Positions 22,303 to 31,502 are shown, numbered from the stretch's first letter. The stretch: DNA of 32,026 nucleotides from CAYLJJ01 sp964384025 (GCA_964384025.1 CAYLJJ010000084.1:1-32026), one strand, 5' to 3'. Notes: generated by a model not told the origin, from the sequence alone. Made by a program: numbers and translations.

Positions 22303-23574
22303 ATGTTTATGCTCCTCAAAATACTCCTGCTGCTTTGGCCAAAGTTGGAATTGGCAACTCCAAGCGAAGTCAAAGTAATGAAGTTGGAGCTTCAAAACAT
22401 CGCTGCGATCAAGCGAAGTCAGCGTTGTCCCCGTCCCGGCCTCTGGGATGAACCTCAGCTCCCTGGAGAGGCGGAGATCGCGATGCACGCTCTCCTAAAG
22501 GGCTCTGGAGGGCTGTTGAGCTGTCTGAAGATGGGCAAGCGCCTCAAAGATGAGCTACATGAGGAGAATGGAGAAGCTCGCACTTTGGACGCTCCTGTCG
22601 CGCTGAGTGAGGAGATTAAGGCGATGGAGTCGGCCTGCACGCAGCTCCCCCAGGCGCTTCATCAGGCGATCTCCCACGAGGGGGGCTGCTCTCCCTATCT
22701 CATCGGGCGACGCCCTATACCAAAGCCTCTCCGAGCACTTGACCTGAGCAAAGCGGTGGTGGTCATAGCTCGCAAGAGGGCTCGAGAAGGGGCCGCGTCA
22801 GAGGGGATGCGTTGGCTCTTAGAAGCGATACGCTTCAACCAAGATCTGATGCGCGGAGGTGTCCCCTTTCTCTTCCCTATGTCCGCTGTCGTAGGAGACA
22901 AGCTGCTCATCAGCACCGCCAAGCGTCTCTTGGACGCCAGCTCTCCAGAGCCTGTGGTGAGCGCCCTCACTCGCATCTTAGAGGCTGATCCACACCCCCA
23001 TGAGTTCTTCAAGACAGACGCGACTCATATGGCCTACTATGATCTCTTACCTGCTCTAGAGAGGGGTCCAAGGTCCAACTTGGGAGAGGGGCTCCCTGAC
23101 GAGTTGGGTCTCGCTCTGATCGCCATAAAGGAGAGCACCCAGCTCTGGTTGAAGGCCTGCCCTCAGGCGAGCAGCCTCAAAGCCTGTGCGAGGGGAATTG
23201 AGGCGCTGAACGTGATGCTTGAAACTCAAGCACAAGAGCGCTCTGCTTGGAAGAGCGCTCTCCAGATCGCGCTGGGGGGGCGAGAGGCCCTACGTCAAGA
23301 GGCGATCGAGACCTTCAAGCAGCTCCTCATCCCCTCCTTAAAACACTTCGTCCAACGTTACGCCTATCGACGCGCCCTCATCACCACGCTGCGTTATCGT
23401 GCCATGGTCAAAGCGGCTCAAGGCCGCTGTCTGCCCTTCCCCCAGGCAGAGGGGCTACGTTTCCTCCAAGAGGAGGGCGCGGCCCTGATCCAGAGTGATG
23501 AATTCTTTGGCAAAGATAAGTTTTTAAAGAGGATTGGCCGCATCAACGAGCGGGTGATCTGCACAGCCCCTTGA
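22303..23574 (+). CDS. Exported protein of unknown function, mostly helical
   Basis: 423 residues. A short hydrophobic N-terminus (MFMLLKILLLLWPKLELA) looks like a signal peptide with cleavage after ELA. The rest is predicted helical, with scattered Cys (about 8 outside the signal). The segment SEGMRWLLEAIRFNQDLMRGG...VVGDKLLIST has the flavour of a hypothetical family common in former deltaproteobacteria, but I cannot name a domain. AGGA with about 8 nt spacing precedes the ATG. It is monocistronic by appearance, with about 100 nt before it and 390 nt after it. Confidence 0.75.
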   Translation: MFMLLKILLLLWPKLELATPSEVKVMKLELQNIAAIKRSQRCPRPGLWDEPQLPGEAEIAMHALLKGSGGLLSCLKMGKRLKDELHEENGEARTLDAPVALSEEIKAMESACTQLPQALHQAISHEGGCSPYLIGRRPIPKPLRALDLSKAVVVIARKRAREGAASEGMRWLLEAIRFNQDLMRGGVPFLFPMSAVVGDKLLISTAKRLLDASSPEPVVSALTRILEADPHPHEFFKTDATHMAYYDLLPALERGPRSNLGEGLPDELGLALIAIKESTQLWLKACPQASSLKACARGIEALNVMLETQAQERSAWKSALQIALGGREALRQEAIETFKQLLIPSLKHFVQRYAYRRALITTLRYRAMVKAAQGRCLPFPQAEGLRFLQEEGAALIQSDEFFGKDKFLKRIGRINERVICTAP

Positions 23575-23966
23575 ACAGGGTTGCTGTCTGAGTAGGTATC
23601 CAGGTAATAAAAACCCTCTGAGCCAACTCTACAAGCTCCCTCGTCAACTCAAAGATTTGCTACTCGTGTTGTGGAGGGTGGCTGATGTCCATTTTGTTAT
23701 CCATTCAAAGCTTCGTTTGCCCCCAGCTTGCTAGAGTTGGGTGTTCAGTAAAGGAAGGTAGAGTCATCAACACTCCTGATGACTATTGAAGAGCGTCGCG
23801 CTGGTGAGAGCAGAGCTATCTCCGATCTTAGAAGTGAACCTCTTCAACCCCCACTTTCTAACAACTCCCAAAGCAGCAACTACTGGGTAGGTAGAGGATT
23901 GCACTTTACCTCATCTGGAAGGAGCACTAGAAAAGAAGCTCTCTGTATCGCTCTCTGGTGTTCAAT
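23575..23966 (+). promoter_or_regulatory. Upstream region of the receiver-DUF4388 gene, with an inverted repeat
   Basis: About 390 nt without a supported gene. The clearest element is an 8-bp inverted repeat AGTCATCA (23762-23769) / TGATGACT (23777-23784) with a 7-nt spacer, about 180 nt before the next start codon; it could be an operator or a hairpin. A 64-codon open frame (23779-23973) starts inside it and overlaps the next gene, and is rejected. No clear promoter hexamers. Confidence 0.3.
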
Positions 23967-26069
23967 ATGGTGAAGAAGAACCTCCTCTTGGTGGACGCGG
24001 ATCCTCAAAATCTTCGGATCGTCGAGGTCTCTCTCCGCAACGCAGGCTTCTCTGTCACCACCGCCCAAAATGGGGCTGAGGCGATGGCCAAAGTGGAGGC
24101 TGTACGCCCTGCCCTGGTCCTGACAGATACACATATGCCGGTCCTGAATGGCTACCAGCTCTGTGAACGCCTTAAAGCTGATCCCCAGCTTAAGAAGATC
24201 CCTCTGATTTTTCTGAGCACCGAAGACTCTCTTGAGGCTCGGGTTAAGGGTCTTAAGCTGGGCGCAGAGGAGTTTCTGCATAAGCCTATCTATATAAAAG
24301 AGCTGATCACTCGGGTTAAGATCACCCTCCAGCGCCTCGAACGTGAACGTCTCCAGCGTAAAGATACCCAACGCTTCTTTGGCTCTCTTGAGAGCATGAG
24401 TGTGGTGGATCTGCTCCAGAGCATGAATCAAGGAAAGCGCTCTTGTCTGATGCTCTTTGAGCACGAGGGGCGCTCTGGACGAGTCTGGTTCCAGGATGGA
24501 GAAGTTCTAGATGCTGAGGTGGGGCAAAGATCCGGTGAAGAGGCGATCTATCGTCTCCTCACCTGGGAACAAGCTCACTTTGAGATCCAGTTTCAGAGCC
24601 CCGACCGCCCCCGAGCGATCTACTCCAGTGTGCAGTTGCTGTTGATGGAGGGGATGCGTCGGGTAGATGAGTGGGGGCGGATGTGTGAACAACTCCCTCC
24701 ACTCAGCACAGTCTTTCGGGTGGACTACACCGAGCTGGCAGAGCGCTTGGCTGAGCTGCCTCCAGAGATCAATGATCTTCTCCGTCTCTTTGACGGGCAT
24801 CGTGATGCGCTTCAAGCCATCGATGATGCCGAGCTGAGCGATCTGGAGGGGCTGGCCTCGGTGAGCCGTCTCTTCTTTGAGGGGATCCTCTACGAGGTAG
24901 GGCGTGCTCTAGAGGCGCCCACTCCGCCAAGAGAGCCAGAGCGCCTAGAGGAGTGGTTGGCGAAGCCCTCTTCGGAGGATCCGGGAGTTGAAGAGGCTGC
25001 TCTGGAGAGCGAAGAGCCAGAGTCCGCAAGCCCTGGAGAGGAGCTGGGGCCTGAGCGAGATCTAGTAGATGATCTTCTGGCCTCTGCTCACGATCTGCCC
25101 GCAGAGGTGGGTGCCTTTGCTCCAGAGACAGAGGGGTTCGAGGATGAAGAGGATTTCCTCTTTGATCCTGAAGCTGACGACATAGAGGATCTCCCAGAAG
25201 AGATCGTCGCTCTCCCTGAGCCTGCTCCAGAGTCCCTCTTTGAGCCTGAGCTGCTCCCTGAGCTGTCTCCTCTGCCTGATGAGGTCCCTCTCCCTGAAGC
25301 TCCTCACCTTGATGAAGAGGATGAAGAGCGGGTCTTCTTTGAGCGACCCGCAGAAGAGATCGAAGCTCTTGATGATCATGACCTTCATCCCCCTGTTTCG
25401 CGTGTCTCTCAGATTACCTTCGGGGTCCTGGCGCTCATCATTTTGACCGGGATGGGTTTCTTTGGACTGCGCGACAAGGTAGAGGATAGAAAGGCCCCCA
25501 TCCCCAACCTGGACAGCTCCTGGTACAGCCGCATCCTGGAGAAGCGCCCTCAGCCGACGGCGATGCCCCCTCTGGACGCCTCCTGGACGCTCCCTCAGAG
25601 AGATGGGGGGCTCCGGGTTGAGATCCCAGAGAAGCCATCAGAGGAACCCAAACAGCCTTCAGCAGAGCTCCCCAAGCTTCTTCCTGCGCCCGATCGTTCT
25701 GCTTCACAGCAAGGGCGCATCGAAGCTCTGTTGAAAGAGGGTCTCCAGCTCCATAAGCAGGGCAAGTTCAAGCGAGCCATAGATCGTTTTGAACAAGCCT
25801 TGGGGAGCGCTCCAGATGACCCTCGCCTTCTCCTGGGCTTCGCCAAAGCGCTCTTGGAAGACAAGCAGGACGCGGACGCTCTACGCGCCGCTCAAAGGCT
25901 GGCGCAGCGAGAGCCCAAAAACGCTCGCGCTCAACTCCTCATCGGTGAAGCGCAGCAAAATCTGGGCAAGCGAGAGGGAGCCGTGGAGGCTTATGATCGT
26001 TACCTTAAGCTGGCCCCACGTGGGCAATATGCTGAGGATGTTCGTCGCGTCCTCCAGGGAATCCGCTGA
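23967..26069 (+). CDS. Receiver-DUF4388-transmembrane-TPR response regulator
   Basis: 700 residues from ATG 23967 (a GTG at 23958 adds three). Receiver 4-117 with acidic pair D10/D12, phospho-acceptor D54 (LTDTHMP) and K106 (HKP). A DUF4388 (PATAN) domain about 137-215: FFGSLESMSVVDLLQSMNQGKRSC...GRVWFQDGEVLDAEVG. Then a helical part to about 315, a very acidic Pro/Glu/Leu linker about 320-475, one TM helix about 481-501, a Pro-rich stretch, and TPR repeats about 584-697. The receiver must be cytoplasmic, so the TPRs would be outside the cytoplasm if the TM is inserted. DUF4388 receivers are frequent in former deltaproteobacteria and linked to signalling and motility control; the partner kinase is not evident nearby, although the orphan hybrid kinase at 1946 is in the window. 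Stop overlaps the tsaD start (TGATG). Confidence 0.88.
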   Translation: MVKKNLLLVDADPQNLRIVEVSLRNAGFSVTTAQNGAEAMAKVEAVRPALVLTDTHMPVLNGYQLCERLKADPQLKKIPLIFLSTEDSLEARVKGLKLGAEEFLHKPIYIKELITRVKITLQRLERERLQRKDTQRFFGSLESMSVVDLLQSMNQGKRSCLMLFEHEGRSGRVWFQDGEVLDAEVGQRSGEEAIYRLLTWEQAHFEIQFQSPDRPRAIYSSVQLLLMEGMRRVDEWGRMCEQLPPLSTVFRVDYTELAERLAELPPEINDLLRLFDGHRDALQAIDDAELSDLEGLASVSRLFFEGILYEVGRALEAPTPPREPERLEEWLAKPSSEDPGVEEAALESEEPESASPGEELGPERDLVDDLLASAHDLPAEVGAFAPETEGFEDEEDFLFDPEADDIEDLPEEIVALPEPAPESLFEPELLPELSPLPDEVPLPEAPHLDEEDEERVFFERPAEEIEALDDHDLHPPVSRVSQITFGVLALIILTGMGFFGLRDKVEDRKAPIPNLDSSWYSRILEKRPQPTAMPPLDASWTLPQRDGGLRVEIPEKPSEEPKQPSAELPKLLPAPDRSASQQGRIEALLKEGLQLHKQGKFKRAIDRFEQALGSAPDDPRLLLGFAKALLEDKQDADALRAAQRLAQREPKNARAQLLIGEAQQNLGKREGAVEAYDRYLKLAPRGQYAEDVRRVLQGIR

Positions 26070-27097
26070 TGTATATTTTAGGGATTGAGACCAGCTGCGA
26101 TGAGACCGCCGCCGCCGTAGTAGAGGGTGGTCATCTTGTCCTCAGCGATGTGGTGGCCACTCAGATCGAGGTTCACAGTAGGTATGGGGGCGTAGTCCCC
26201 GAGCTGGCCAGTCGCAACCATATTGTTGATATCATCCCTGTAGTTCAACAAGCTCTAGAGCAAGCAGGGCTGCAGCCAGAGGATCTAGATGCCATCGCCG
26301 TGACTCAAGGGCCTGGTTTGCTGGGCTCTCTCCTGGTGGGCCTACAGTTCGCCAAGTCTTTGGCCTACGCTTGGGACAAACCGCTGATCCCTATCCACCA
26401 CCTCGCGGGCCATCTTCACGCGGTTCAACTTCATCTACCTGAGAGCCCCCAGCCTGAGGCCCCAGCGCCTCCCTATCTCGCCTTGGCTGTCAGCGGAGGA
26501 CACACAGCGCTCTACCGTGTGGATAAGCAGCTTCATCAGATCGCCAACACCCGAGACGACGCTGCTGGAGAGGCCTTTGATAAAGTGGCGCGGATGTTGG
26601 GGCTGGGCTATCCCGGTGGTCCCGTAATTGAGCGCCTTGCTCAACAGGGCGATCCCCAGGCTCACCGCTTCAGCTTGCCTCGCTTTAAGGATGGCAGCTC
26701 TGACTTTAGCTTTAGCGGCCTCAAGACAGCGGTGCTGACGCTGCTCAAGAAGCAGGGAGAGTTGCCTAAGGGTCAGGCGCTCCACGATCTCCTCGCCAGC
26801 TTTCAGGCTGCGGCCATCGCTCAACTGGTAGATCGCAGCCTGCGCGCGCTCAAGAGCCAGGGCCTCCAAGATCTTGTATTGGCGGGAGGGGTGGCTTGTA
26901 ACGCTGCGCTCAGAGAGAGCATGAGAGAAGCGCTCAGAGCAGAGGGCTGTCGTCTCTATCTTCCTCCTCCACGTTGGTGTACAGACAACGCCGCGATGAT
27001 CGCTGGGGTAGCCAGTCTTTATGCTCAGGAGGGGCAGCATCAGCCCGCAGATCGTCGCCTTAAGAGCCGAGGTTCCTGGCCCCTGGAGTTAAGGTGA
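26069..27097 (+). CDS. tsaD: tRNA N6-adenosine threonylcarbamoyltransferase
   Basis: Catalyses transfer of the threonylcarbamoyl group to A37 of ANN-decoding tRNAs (t6A), with TsaB and TsaE. 342 residues, normal for TsaD. Motifs: LGIETSCDET (4-13), metal ligands H111 and H115 in HHLAGH, AVSGGHTALY, FDKVARMLGLGYPGGP, FSFSGLKTAV, LVLAGGVACNAALR and CTDNAAMIA. The ATG overlaps the preceding stop by one base (TGATG), and the TsaD stop overlaps the rsmA ATG in the same way, so the three genes form a translationally coupled run. Confidence 0.97.
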   Translation: MYILGIETSCDETAAAVVEGGHLVLSDVVATQIEVHSRYGGVVPELASRNHIVDIIPVVQQALEQAGLQPEDLDAIAVTQGPGLLGSLLVGLQFAKSLAYAWDKPLIPIHHLAGHLHAVQLHLPESPQPEAPAPPYLALAVSGGHTALYRVDKQLHQIANTRDDAAGEAFDKVARMLGLGYPGGPVIERLAQQGDPQAHRFSLPRFKDGSSDFSFSGLKTAVLTLLKKQGELPKGQALHDLLASFQAAAIAQLVDRSLRALKSQGLQDLVLAGGVACNAALRESMREALRAEGCRLYLPPPRWCTDNAAMIAGVASLYAQEGQHQPADRRLKSRGSWPLELR

Positions 27098-27927
27098 TGA
27101 TTCGAGATCCCCGCGTCCTTCTTAAGGCTCATGGCCTCTGGAGCAAGAAACATCTGGGGCAAAACTTTTTGGTGGATGAGCAGCTCCCCCAACGCATCGC
27201 TGCAGCAGGAGGAGCGAAGGCTCAAGATACCCTCTTTGAGATCGGCGCGGGGCTGGGCACTCTCACTCATGCCCTTGCTGAGACCGGCAATCGAGTCATC
27301 GCCTTAGAGTATGATCAGGAGCTGCTCCCGATCCTTCGAGCTGAACTTTTCTATGCCAAGAATGTAGAGATCCGTCAGGGCAATGTCCTCGATCTGGACT
27401 GGAGCGCCCTCGCTAAAGAGCTGGGGCCTTTGACGATCTATGGAAATCTCCCCTATCACCTCAGCAGTCCCATCCTGGGCGCTCTCCTGGAGCACCGTCA
27501 AGCTTGGGAGCGAATCTGCCTGTTGGTTCAGAGGGAGTTTGCTGAGCGCGTCGCGGCGATCCCAGGGAGTGGGCGGAGATGTGGTGTCCTCTCCGCCCTC
27601 AGCTCGCTCTGGAGCTATCCAAGCCTGCTCTTCCAGGTCCCCCCTGACGCCTTCTTTCCTTCTCCTAAGGTACACTCCGCCGTCTTGATCTTAGAGCGAC
27701 GAGAGCGCCCCGCAGTAGAGGTGGGAGATGAGCAGATCTTTCACCAGATCCTCAAAGCCCTCTTTGCACAGCGGAGGAAGATGGCTCGTAAGGCGTTGCG
27801 CTCCTTTAGCCCTCAAGCGGAGGTTCTCTTAGAGCGCGCCGCTCTCGATCCCAGACGCCGAGGAGAGACCTTCAATCTGGAAGAGTTGGGGCGGCTGAGC
27901 GTTGCTGCTCAGCGCTCCAAGGTTTAG
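27097..27927 (+). CDS. rsmA: 16S rRNA (adenine(1518)-N6/adenine(1519)-N6)-dimethyltransferase
   Basis: SAM-dependent dimethylation of two adjacent adenosines near the 3' end of 16S rRNA (KsgA). 276 residues. Motifs: KKHLGQNFLVD, EIGAGLGTLT (SAM motif I), VIALEYD (acidic ribose contact), GNLPYHLSSPIL (motif IV, NLPY catalytic), then QREFAERVAA, PPDAFFPSPKVHSAV and LFAQRRKMARKAL. The ATG at 27097 overlaps the tsaD stop (TGATG) and has GGAG 8 nt upstream; a GTG at 27094 would add one residue. Converges on the RNase E gene, with 6 nt between the stops. Confidence 0.97.
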   Translation: MIRDPRVLLKAHGLWSKKHLGQNFLVDEQLPQRIAAAGGAKAQDTLFEIGAGLGTLTHALAETGNRVIALEYDQELLPILRAELFYAKNVEIRQGNVLDLDWSALAKELGPLTIYGNLPYHLSSPILGALLEHRQAWERICLLVQREFAERVAAIPGSGRRCGVLSALSSLWSYPSLLFQVPPDAFFPSPKVHSAVLILERRERPAVEVGDEQIFHQILKALFAQRRKMARKALRSFSPQAEVLLERAALDPRRRGETFNLEELGRLSVAAQRSKV

Positions 27928-27933
27928 GGCCTT

Positions 27934-30664
27934 TTAGAGGGTCGAGAAGATCGAGGCGGCGGCCTCTCGGGCGGCTTCTAGATCCTTTCCAGGTTTCTGA
28001 GCACCACGCCTGGAGCGATGAGTTTGGGTTCTTTCTTTTTTCTGGGAAGGCTCAGGCTTCTTAGGCTCAGGCTTCTTAGGCTCAGGCTTCTTAGGCTCAG
28101 GCTTCTTAGGCTCAGGCNNNNNNNNNNNNNNNNNNNNNNNNNNNNNNNNNNNNNNNNNNNNNNNNNNNNNNNNNNNNNNNNNNNNNNNNNNNNNNNNNNN
28201 NNNNNNNNNNNNNNNNNTTCTTAGGCCCAGGCTTCTTAGGCCCAGGCTTCTTAGGCCCAGAGCGTCGAAGAGGAGCTGTTCTCTTTGAGCGCTCTCTCTT
28301 CGGAGCGGGCTTGGGAGAAGGAAGCGTTTCAGAGGCTTCAGGGAGAGTCTTGGGCGGTGTCGCCTCCTGCTCAACCTGAGCGACCCGCGCTTTGAGGCGT
28401 TCCGCTAGGCGACCGCTTCTCTTTCTCTGCAAGGCTGGACGCTCAGTCGCTTGAGGAGCGGCGGGGCGACCGCTCCTCTTTCTCTGCAGAGCTGGACGCT
28501 CAGTTGCTTGAGGAGCGGTCGGACTCTCTGCTGTTTCAACACCCTTAAGCCGCCTGCGCACTCGATCCGCTGCGCGATGGCTCCTCTGCTTCTCTGAAGA
28601 GGCTCTTGGGGTAGAGGGCTGCTTTGGACTCGCTTTGGGTTGGCTTTGCTGTTGAGCCGTTGTGCTGGGCTCGCTGACCTTTGTGTTGGGCTCACTGACA
28701 TCGAGGCTGAGGTTCCTGCTCTCGGCTTGCTTCTGAACTTTAGGTTGCTCTTTGGCGACACCCTGAAGTCTCTCTCGTCGTGCTCGGTTGCGTGCTCTGG
28801 CGGCTTCACGCTTGAGCGCAGCTGCATCTTGGGGCTTAGGCGCGCTGACCGAGGGGCTTGGCTCCTCAATGTTCTCCTTGGGGGACTCGCTGGATAGCTC
28901 CTGTGGCTCCAGCTGCTGCTCCTCCTCTGGCTTACGACGGCGGCGGCGACGACGCTGCTTGGGCTCCTCCGAGATCTGCTCAGGTTCAGACTCTACAACC
29001 ACCAAGACCCCGGTGGGTTTAAGCTGTGGCGGACCCAATTCTGCTGCGGCGAGCTGCTCTGGTGGGATAAAGCCAACGACCTTGGGAGGCTCACAGGACT
29101 CCTCTTGGCTTCTTCGAGTGGGGCGACTCTCTGAGCGGCGACTGGGCCTGCGCCTTGAGCTGCGCTCTTCACGAGGCAGACGTATCACGTTCTCCAAGTT
29201 GACCTGAAAAGCGTCCCGGCTGTGAGTAGCCTGAGAATCTGGAATGATATCAAACTGGACAGAGAACTCTTCTTCAAGGGAAGCCAGTTTGCCGCGCTGT
29301 TGGTTTAGGAGATAGAGGGCTACTTCTGTAGAGAGACGACCTTTGATCTTGGCACCCCTGGGGGCACTCACGGCCAGCTCTTGGAGCCGCCTGAGCATCG
29401 ACATCCCCGCCACCTCGCTGTTCATCACCCAGCCGCTCCCCTTACAGAGAGGGCAGCTCTGATGGGTGCTGGAGAGGAGACGGCCCTTGATTCGCTGTCT
29501 GGACAACTCTAAAAGTCCAAAGCGAGAGATACGCCCCAACTCCACTTGAGCCTTATCCATCTTCATGCAGTCGCCCAAGACCTGCTCCACCTCACGGCGG
29601 CTCTTAGGATCTTGCATATCGATAAAGTCCACCACCACCAAACCGCCGATGTCTCGCAGCCTGAGCTGTCGAGCAACCTCTCCGGCGGCCTCCTTATTGA
29701 TGGCGAGGGCCATCCTATCTTGGTTTCCGTGGTTTCTGGACCTACCCGAGTTAACATCAATGGCGGTCAGAGCCTCGGTAGGATTGATGACAATGCTGCC
29801 TCCACTCTTGAGGGGAACCGTCGGACTGCTGATATTCTCAAACTGCTGTTCCAGGCCAAAGTTGCTAAAGATGGGCATCTTGCCTGAGTAGAGCTTGACC
29901 TTCTTAACATCACCTCCCATACGCTCCTCAAAGAAGCTTAGGATCTTCTGGTGAGTGCTTGGATCATCGGTAAGAACCTCGTCCATATCATCGCTGAAAT
30001 AGTCGCGAACGGAGCGGATCACCACGTCGGGCTCAGCATAGAGGAGCCCTGGCCCTGAGAGCCGCGCTGCGCGAGCCTGAATATGCCCCCAGAGTCGCAG
30101 AAGCTGCTGATAATCCTGTTGCAACTCTCCCAGACCACAACCCTCTCCTGCGGTGCGCACGATCAGGTTCATCTCCTCTGTGGTGTTCATCTTGGAGATC
30201 AGCTCTTTGAGGCGCTTGCGGACCCCCTCATCCTCGATCTTTCGACTCACCCCACCCCCGCGAGAGTAGGGACCCAAGACCAGATAACGCCCAGGGAGAG
30301 TAATATCACAGGTGAGAGCGGCACCCTTGTTGCCCATCTCCTCTTTGTAGACCTGGACAATCAGCTCAGCCCCATTGCGAAGCACATCTTGGATGCGGGG
30401 GCGAGCCTTCCCTGTGTAGCGCCGGTTATAGAATCGGGGGTGGATATCGTTCAGGGTGATAAAGCCGTTACGCCCGATACCAAAGTCGATAAAAGCGGCC
30501 TGGAGGCTGGTCTCTATATTGACCACACGGGCTTTATAAACATTACCGCGGAGCTGCTCATTGCCTGCCATGGAGACATTGAGATCCTCCATTACCCCAT
30601 TTTGGATGATCACAACGCGGACCTCATCGGCCTGTGCCGCGTTCACCAACATCTTCTTGCTCAT
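27934..30664 (-). CDS. rne: Ribonuclease E/G, interrupted in its C-terminal tail by an assembly gap
   Basis: Endoribonuclease for mRNA decay and rRNA/tRNA processing. With the ATG at 30664 (GGAG 4 nt upstream) the catalytic residues D303 (AIDVNSGR), D346 (VVVDFIDM) and the Zn-link cysteines C404/C407 (CPLC) fall at exactly the E. coli RNase E numbers, supporting both identity and start. S1 domain about 38-125; RNase H-like, 5'-sensor and DNase I-like parts precede D303. Beyond about 530 the sequence is a long disordered Arg/Lys/Glu/Pro tail with a 19-residue duplication and a PGPKK/PEPKK array. The gap of 100 Ns lies in that array; frames on the two sides differ by one base, but the gap length is a placeholder, so a frameshift cannot be concluded. 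The last part (SQKKERTQ...IFSTL) ends at 27934. RNase G is the alternative name, but the tail favours RNase E type. Confidence 0.93.
28051..28260 (-). repeat. 15-bp tandem repeat encoding PEPKK / PGPKK, containing the assembly gap
   Basis: Unit ctcaggcttcttagg on the plus strand (minus strand codes P-E-P-K-K). Four full copies and a partial occupy 28051-28117; about three copies of a variant with cccagg (P-G-P-K-K) occupy 28218-28260, on the N-terminal side. The two variants differ by one base (GAG to GGG). The true copy number is unknown because the gap lies inside. Confidence 0.93.
28118..28217. other. 100-N assembly gap
   Basis: Exactly 100 N, the conventional placeholder for unknown length, inside the 15-bp tandem repeat of the RNase E gene. 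Short reads could not span the array. Confidence 0.98.
28411..28524 (-). repeat. Two-copy 57-bp tandem duplication in the RNase E tail
   Basis: The segment starting gaccgcttctctttctctgc (28411) recurs 57 bp later at 28468 with few changes. The encoded 19-residue unit contains ATERPALQRKRSGR twice. In-frame duplication of a basic, probably RNA-binding or disordered, element. Confidence 0.85.
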
Positions 30665-30839
30665 CTCTCTCCTGCTTGGTCTGGCCTGCGCATTCGGCGC
30701 CACACGGGAGGCGTCTTCGGATGGGGCCTTGACCTACCGGGTTCCCGGTTTTGGGGAGACGACGCTTCGCCGCCTCCGCTGGATGAATATATCCACCACC
30801 CCTCCAAAATCTCTGTTTTGGGGGTTTTGGTGTGTAGGT
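30665..30839 (-). promoter_or_regulatory. Upstream region of the RNase E gene, with a palindrome
   Basis: 175 nt between the preceding minus-strand frame and rne. A 14-bp inverted repeat ACCGGG-tt-CCCGGT (30736-30749) lies about 70 nt upstream of the start codon. It could be an operator or a 5'-leader hairpin; RNase E of E. coli is known to be autoregulated through its leader, but nothing here shows that mechanism. The AGGAG site lies 4 nt before the ATG. Confidence 0.35.
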
Positions 30840-31502
30840 TTAAGAATCTTTGCTGGAGCCTTCGGAGTGGCCGAAATGCTCCTGCCAAGCGGTCTCTACC
30901 ATAAGGACCCTGTGTTGCGCTACCGCAATGGCGAGGATCTGGCTGGAGAGTTGAGGGCAGATTTCGCCCGCCTCAAAGCTACAATCGTGGGCTCGCTTTA
31001 GATCTTTGAGGTAGCCAAAATCTCTTAGAATCCAGAACTCAGAGCCCATCTTCGGGGGGAGATACTCTTCACTGATCCGCTGTGTGTTTCTCAAGCTGAA
31101 CTGAGGGCTTCGCTCCTGTAGAGCCTCCTCAATCCCTGGAGCGGGAGGTATGGAAGGGCGATCTCCCTGTTTGGGTCCAAGATCTTCATAGATCTGAATG
31201 GGCAGCTCGGGGCTCTTAAGCACGATCATCTGCCGAAAGAGCCCCCCCTCCCTCTTTCCAAAGAGCCCAAAGGGAACAGAGGCTCTAGAGAGGCTTTGAA
31301 GCTGGGATTGGATCTTAAGCGAGGTGGGAAAGAGTCGAAGAGGAGGCTGAAACTCCGTAGTGTGACTCTGGACGGACTGCTCAAGAGCATCTTGAGTAGG
31401 AACAGCGGAGCTGTTCTGAGGAGATACAATCTTGCAAGCTGGAATGTTTTGAGGTTCAGAGCCGCATAGATTATTTTCTAACGGGTCCTTATTTTTCTCC
31501 AT
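30840..31502 (-). CDS. Protein of unknown function upstream of rne
   Basis: 220 residues. The start codon overlaps the end of the preceding Pro-rich gene by 14 nt, in another frame, and GAGAAGG abuts the ATG. The N-terminal 60 residues are polar and low in structure; the C-terminal part (about 120-215) has a globular look: RISEEYLPPKMGSEFWILRDFGYLKDLKRAHDC and further Cys, His and Trp residues. No family recognised. Same strand as rne, 175 nt upstream, so possibly co-transcribed. Support is open-frame length, composition and the overlap. Confidence 0.55.
   Translation of the reverse strand: MEKNKDPLENNLCGSEPQNIPACKIVSPQNSSAVPTQDALEQSVQSHTTEFQPPLRLFPTSLKIQSQLQSLSRASVPFGLFGKREGGLFRQMIVLKSPELPIQIYEDLGPKQGDRPSIPPAPGIEEALQERSPQFSLRNTQRISEEYLPPKMGSEFWILRDFGYLKDLKRAHDCSFEAGEICPQLSSQILAIAVAQHRVLMVETAWQEHFGHSEGSSKDS

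Noticed and set aside
23779..23973. 64-codon plus-strand frame before the receiver gene
   Set aside because: No ribosome site or recognisable sequence, and it overlaps the start of the next gene.
28051..28260. Possible CRISPR-like array
   Set aside because: The units are contiguous 15-bp coding repeats without spacers.
28112..28374. Frameshift in the RNase E tail
   Set aside because: The frame difference depends on a 100-N placeholder of unknown true length, so no frameshift can be inferred.
30083..30904. 273-codon plus-strand frame opposite RNase E
   Set aside because: It is the antisense shadow of the conserved RNase E catalytic region and has no ribosome site.
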